A DNA stretch of 64,000 nucleotides from Candidatus Melainabacteria bacterium. GTDB lineage: Bacteria > Cyanobacteriota > Vampirovibrionia > Obscuribacterales > Obscuribacteraceae. The position numbers were made by a program, and so were the translations under genes. Shown in pieces: positions 60,368-64,000 of the stretch. The number at the start of each line of letters is the position of its first letter. The stretch's first letter is position 1. Under the pieces are notes generated by a model. The model made no database searches. It was not told where the DNA came from and was given only the letters and a program-made list of their open reading frames with translations. The stretch is taken from NCBI GenBank assembly GCA_016716405.1, contig JADJWK010000003.1:248001-312000 (forward strand), in the 5' to 3' direction.

Positions 60368-61458
60368 TGATGGAAGAGCCCGAGTTAATCGCCGATCGAT
60401 AAAACAGTGCCTGACCGGCAGGCTGCCTGTCGAGGGCGACACGCTTTTTGCCGTTCTCGAGGGGCACCGGAGCCGGATCCCTTTACCGATGTCTCTGAAT
60501 CATGAAAGCAAGAGGGCTGCTATCGCCGCGCAAGAGATTGTCTCGAAAGCTCTTTCCAAGGACCCAGATTCGCGGATCCAGAGTATGGGAGAGCTCAGGG
60601 ACGCCCTGCTCGATCTGGCCGATCTGATCACCCGGGAAAGAGAGGCGGCGGATACGAAGCCCGGCGGGGCGAAGCACCCTGTCGTCAGCAAAGGGATTGT
60701 CATCCTGATTCTCGGGATTCTGGTAATCACCGGCAGCGGTCTTGCGGTCTGGCGGCAGGTCTCGAGTATCAAGCCCGTGGCCGAGCCGCCACAATCCATG
60801 CCCTATGTGGATGCCCCCAAGAAAGACATGTATCCCGGCAAATCCGATGATATCCTGGGAACCTGGCTGGAAAAATATGCCCCCGCCGACAACGAGATGT
60901 TCCAGTGGAGCCTTTCAGGAGTCCAGAACTGCGACCTGGAGGTGGAGAAGGCTGTCCGGGGCGGCCAGATCCGCAGGAAGGTCTTCGTCGATTTCGCCGA
61001 TCTCAGCGACAGGGGGCTCGAGCTTATGAAGGCCTGGCCTTTGAGCGCTCTGGGTCTGCGTCTCACCGAAGTAACCGATGCCGGCCTTCTGGAGATAGGG
61101 AAATTCGCCGATCTCGAGTATCTCAGCCTGATCCAGCCAGGCAGCACCGTCTTCCCTGGGTATTGCCTTCCTGCCGGGCGCTTCCCGGCTCAGGACCGTT
61201 CTTCTGGGCGGCAACTGGGTGGACGATGCGGTGATGGCTGTGTTGAGCCGTTCGTCATCCGTGCAGGAGGTGATGCTGGAGGATTGCCGCAACCTGTCTG
61301 CCAGGGGCTTTCACATGCTGGCCTCGATGAGGAGCTTGAAAAGGATCAGGATCTATCGATGCCGTAATCTCAATGGCGCCGCTTGCGATAAATTTCGCAA
61401 GGGCCGCCCGGATGTGCTCGTATTGCAGGCGAAAAGTCCGGCTCCATCGACACCTTGA
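60368..61458 (+). pseudogene. Remnant of a Ser/Thr kinase-TM-LRR gene (5' truncated, frameshifted)
   Basis: The open frame after the histidine kinase stop enters kinase-like sequence near 60400 in the middle of the C-lobe (KQCLTGRLPVEGDTLFAVLEGH), then ALSKDPDSRIQSMGELRDALLDL, a membrane segment (IVILILGILVITGSGLAVW) and LRR sequence. The N-lobe, catalytic loop and DFG are absent. LRR homology then changes frame near 61140-61165: LEYLSLIQPGS is in one frame, and SRLRTVLLGGNWVDDAVMAVLSRSSSVQEVMLEDC continues in another to a stop at 61458. So at least one deletion and one frameshift have occurred. Domain order is that of the gene at 1-1623. A long frame reading through to 61367 exists but is not a sensible protein. 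Confidence 0.8.
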
Positions 61459-61588
61459 GACCTGGGTACCAAAAGTTCACAAATATTTCATATCTTTAAT
61501 CCACACCTCAGACCCCAGAAAATCTTAGTAGGTTCGTTTTAGCCGCGAGCATACTCGTCAGAGTTTCGTTTTTCCGCGAGATACGCAT

Positions 61589-62827
61589 ATGGGGTCGACA
61601 TCAACAATCCATGGCGTGCCGGCGGGATCGACGGATCTCAAGATAGTCGGTATCGAGCAAGCCCGGCGCAAGAAGCGCCGGATACCGGAGCAATCCGGCT
61701 CTCGTTCGGATGTCTCCTATCCTTATGTATGTGCAGCCTGGGTGGAGAACTCCATCCCCTGCACGATTCGTGGCGTCGGTCTGAACGCGCCGGTGCTCTC
61801 GGTGATCTATCCGGGAACCGCAGAGAGGCGAAAACGCCGGCAGTTTTTCTACGAGCTCGACCGGCTGGTCCGGGTCGAGACTGTCAACGGTGACGACCCG
61901 GTGATTTTCGAGCGCGATCCATTGACCGGAGCCTGGTTCATGGTGGCCGGCGGGATCAAAGCGCGGATGCCCGGAGCCGTCAGAGTCTCGAGCGACGGCA
62001 TCCTGCACGTGCAGGCGGACGGACGCGGTCTCTGCCGGGAAGAGCACCCCGACGGCAGTGTCGTTCTCAATGAGAGCTGTCAGGATTGCACCGCCGGTGA
62101 TATCGGCATGCTTTCCATGGTCGGCCATGACCTGCGCTCGCCTCTCATGTCGGTGCAGGGACTGTTGACTCTTCTCAGCTCCGGAGCCCTGGGGCAGATC
62201 TCGGAAAAGGCCCGTGACCGGATTACGGGAGTAGAAGCGGATCTCAGTCGATTGATTCGATTGATCAATGATTTGCTCGATGCCGAGATGCAGGCCAGCG
62301 GCCGCCGCCATATGCGCTTCGAGACCCTCAGTGTGCGCGAGCTTTTCGACGCCGTCAGCTGGGCTCTATCCGGGCTCGCCGATATGAGCCGTATCGAGCT
62401 GGTTACCGCCGAAAGCGAGCTCGAGCTCCTGGCCGATGCCGATTCTCTGATCAGAGTCCTGGTGAACATCACCGCCAACGCTATCAAGCATTCGGGACCG
62501 GGCTCGCGGGTCTGCCTCTCGGCTCAAGACCGGGACGGCATGGTCGAGATCAAGGTGCAGGATTCAGGCACCGGCATCAAGACCGGCGATCAGGAGAGGA
62601 TCTTCCAGCTCTGGCAGAGAGGGGACGGCGAAGGCAGCACCGAAGGCTGGGGTCTCGGTCTGGCCATAGCCAAGTCCATTGTCGAGGCTCACGGCGGCAC
62701 AATAGGATGTACCGGACGCCAGTCGGGCGGATGCACCTTTTTCGTGCGGGTGCCCCGGGAAGAGTTATCCCGGACAGGATCCCAGGAAGAGCCCGGGGAA
62801 ATCTCGACTCTCAATCAAGCTGTTTGA
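61589..62827 (+). CDS. Soluble sensor histidine kinase
   Basis: The 412-residue protein has no membrane segment. Residues 1-165 form an unrecognised input region with beta-hairpin character (FFYELDRLVRVETVNGDDPVIFERDPLTGAWFM, like a YD-repeat strand pair) and a Cys pair ending NESCQDC. HisKA has His near 180 (VGHDLRSPLMSVQG); the ATPase has NITANAIKHS, DSGTGIK, FQLWQRGDGEGSTEGWGLGLAIAK. All catalytic motifs are intact. No response regulator is adjacent, so it is an orphan kinase. The gene stands alone after a 130-bp gap and overlaps the convergent gene by 13 bp. Confidence 0.9.
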   Translation: MGSTSTIHGVPAGSTDLKIVGIEQARRKKRRIPEQSGSRSDVSYPYVCAAWVENSIPCTIRGVGLNAPVLSVIYPGTAERRKRRQFFYELDRLVRVETVNGDDPVIFERDPLTGAWFMVAGGIKARMPGAVRVSSDGILHVQADGRGLCREEHPDGSVVLNESCQDCTAGDIGMLSMVGHDLRSPLMSVQGLLTLLSSGALGQISEKARDRITGVEADLSRLIRLINDLLDAEMQASGRRHMRFETLSVRELFDAVSWALSGLADMSRIELVTAESELELLADADSLIRVLVNITANAIKHSGPGSRVCLSAQDRDGMVEIKVQDSGTGIKTGDQERIFQLWQRGDGEGSTEGWGLGLAIAKSIVEAHGGTIGCTGRQSGGCTFFVRVPREELSRTGSQEEPGEISTLNQAV

Positions 62828-64000
62828 ATCGCCAGCTCGTCGGCGCCGCTGCGCTTCACGCTGAAATTGAAGAGAGCCTGGCAGAGAGATAGCTTGCCGG
62901 CTTCCAAAAGCTGGTGCAGAACCAGGGCCGAGTCGATGTATTGCGATTCTTCCGGATTGGTCTCTTTGAGGATGAAGCGAAGCGTGCCGGTATCGCTCAG
63001 GGCCTTTTTGGTGGCGTTCTTGAGGACGTCTTCCTCGCTGGCATCGCCCCAGCTGCCGGCATGCTTGAGCACCACCGAAGCGAGACGTGGTTGATCGAGG
63101 ATCTTCTCGAGAATGAGGGCGACTTTCTTTCTCGACAGGTATCCCGAAAGCCTGAGGAAATCGTAAAAGGTCACCCGGGATTCGTCTGCCTGACTGACCA
63201 GGGTTTCCCCTTCTTCGAGCTCCAGCTGTCCGGACTCCTGCTTGATTGCGTTCTTGATGATCTCGGATGCTCTGGGTAAATTGATACGATTGGACCAGAG
63301 CATAGACTGCAGGCGAAGCGACAGGCTGAGCAGATCCTTCGAGAGAATCCCCCTGTCCATGAGGTGCTCGCCGAGAAGCTTTCCGCTATTGCTGGCTTCC
63401 TTCGCCTCTCTGGACATCTGCTCGTCGTCTGCCACCCCTGCCACTACCAGCAGTTCGCCGAGCTTGACCCGAACGCTGTTGGCGGGCTGCATATTGGTGG
63501 CGGTCTCATCGGCCGAGCTCGCTTTCATCAGCCGGGCTATGACTTTGCCTCGATCGACGAAGCCGGCTCTCAGCTCACGCTGGAGAGCCAGGGTGATGCG
63601 GAGATAGTCGTCGGTGATCCGGTTCATCAATATAAAAACCTGACCGAGCGGGAGACCACTGTTGTCGGAGATGGTCAGACCGAGATCGAGCTGCTTCTGG
63701 TCGATTCGTTTCGCTTCGGTGAGAAGCTCGCCCAGGCGAGAGCCTCTGGTGGCGGTGGCGTCGACGCCGAGCGAGATAAGGGCATCGGCGAAACTCCAAT
63801 TCTGCTGCTGGACTATCTCGATGGCTTTGCGAGCCTGGCCGAGCTCGATCAGATGATCGCGAAGCATTGACTGGGCTTCCACCACGCTTCGCACGATCAC
63901 TTCGGATACATAGTCGAGCATTACCAGGGTCCGGCCCAGAGGCAGGGTCGTCAGGGCCGAGAGCCGCGCCGCTCTCTCCACGGCTGTGGTGGTGGTCACC
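62815..64000 (-). CDS. T2SSE-N/MshEN-like helical repeat protein (5' partial)
   Basis: The frame is open to the window edge, so the start is probably outside. At least 394 residues are visible, with no signal peptide or membrane helix in this part. Repeated modules of about 65 residues resemble the N-terminal domain of GspE/PilB ATPases (MshEN): RLGELLTEAKRIDQKQLDLGLTISDNSGLPLGQVFILMNRITDDYLRITLALQRELR and, later, KLGELLVVAGVADDEQMSREAKEASNSGKLLGEHLMDRGILSKDLLSLSLRLQ. In MshE this domain binds c-di-GMP; here no ATPase domain is seen in the window. It could be a c-di-GMP effector or an adaptor. Confidence 0.7.
   Translation of the reverse strand, partial: VTTTTAVERAARLSALTTLPLGRTLVMLDYVSEVIVRSVVEAQSMLRDHLIELGQARKAIEIVQQQNWSFADALISLGVDATATRGSRLGELLTEAKRIDQKQLDLGLTISDNSGLPLGQVFILMNRITDDYLRITLALQRELRAGFVDRGKVIARLMKASSADETATNMQPANSVRVKLGELLVVAGVADDEQMSREAKEASNSGKLLGEHLMDRGILSKDLLSLSLRLQSMLWSNRINLPRASEIIKNAIKQESGQLELEEGETLVSQADESRVTFYDFLRLSGYLSRKKVALILEKILDQPRLASVVLKHAGSWGDASEEDVLKNATKKALSDTGTLRFILKETNPEESQYIDSALVLHQLLEAGKLSLCQALFNFSVKRSGADELAIQTA

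Overview
Organism. This is a GC-rich, densely coded bacterial chromosome segment of about 50 genes. It carries a CMP-Kdo synthase gene (kdsB), so the cell probably makes lipopolysaccharide and has an outer membrane. It is rich in Hanks-type Ser/Thr kinases (one fused to leucine-rich repeats), kinesin-light-chain-like TPR proteins and histidine kinases. That mix recalls the non-photosynthetic sister lineages of Cyanobacteria (Melainabacteria/Vampirovibrionia, for example Obscuribacter-like genomes). This placement is an inference from gene content; no rRNA or other phylogenetic marker lies in the window. No tRNA, rRNA or CRISPR array was recognised. Layout. 1-10.6 kb: a kinase-LRR receptor cut by the window edge, a multispanning membrane protein, then a leftward run (degenerate SRPBCC/SDR39U1 protein, TPR protein, GT-C-like membrane protein with a 13-glutamate tract, SGNH-like protein) divergent from an MBOAT O-acyltransferase. 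The last three look like a surface-glycan modification set. 10.6-12.7 kb: an AT-richer islet with a FimB-like tyrosine recombinase and orphan small genes. 12.9-24.2 kb: signalling block with an LRR protein, a PAS-GAF sensor without transmitter, and a rightward set of two coupled hybrid histidine kinases and a receiver-HTH-Ser/Thr kinase fusion. 24.2-41 kb: metabolic and housekeeping genes (sterol-desaturase-like hydroxylase, ABC-F, tandem UspA, S41 protease, acetyltransferase, Na/solute symporter, aldehyde dehydrogenase, HEPN-like protein, a kinase operon, poly-gamma-glutamate hydrolase-like protein, TPR protein, GT-C transferase). 41-52.4 kb: membrane-embedded methyltransferase-like protein, a gap with a 14-bp inverted repeat, repeat-rich TPR protein, kdsB, histidine phosphatase, GNAT/P-loop kinase fusion, more TPR proteins and a methyltransferase. 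52.6-64 kb: two paralogous OmpR-type two-component systems, a SulP transporter, an ATP-grasp ligase, a small Lys/Glu-rich secreted protein with promoter and terminator, a decayed kinase-LRR pseudogene, a soluble histidine kinase and a T2SSE-N-like protein cut by the window edge. How the genes may work together. The most unusual unit is 16.6-24.2 kb. The first hybrid kinase has an intact-looking ATPase domain but Asn in place of the phospho-acceptor His. The second, translationally coupled to it, keeps the His, two good receivers and an HPt but has a ruined ATPase domain. The third gene joins a NarL-type receiver and helix-turn-helix to a complete Ser/Thr kinase. I infer an obligate heteromeric phosphorelay that feeds a Ser/Thr kinase. 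Separately, both OmpR-type systems lie near TCACA direct repeats of 11-bp period, a plausible shared operator.
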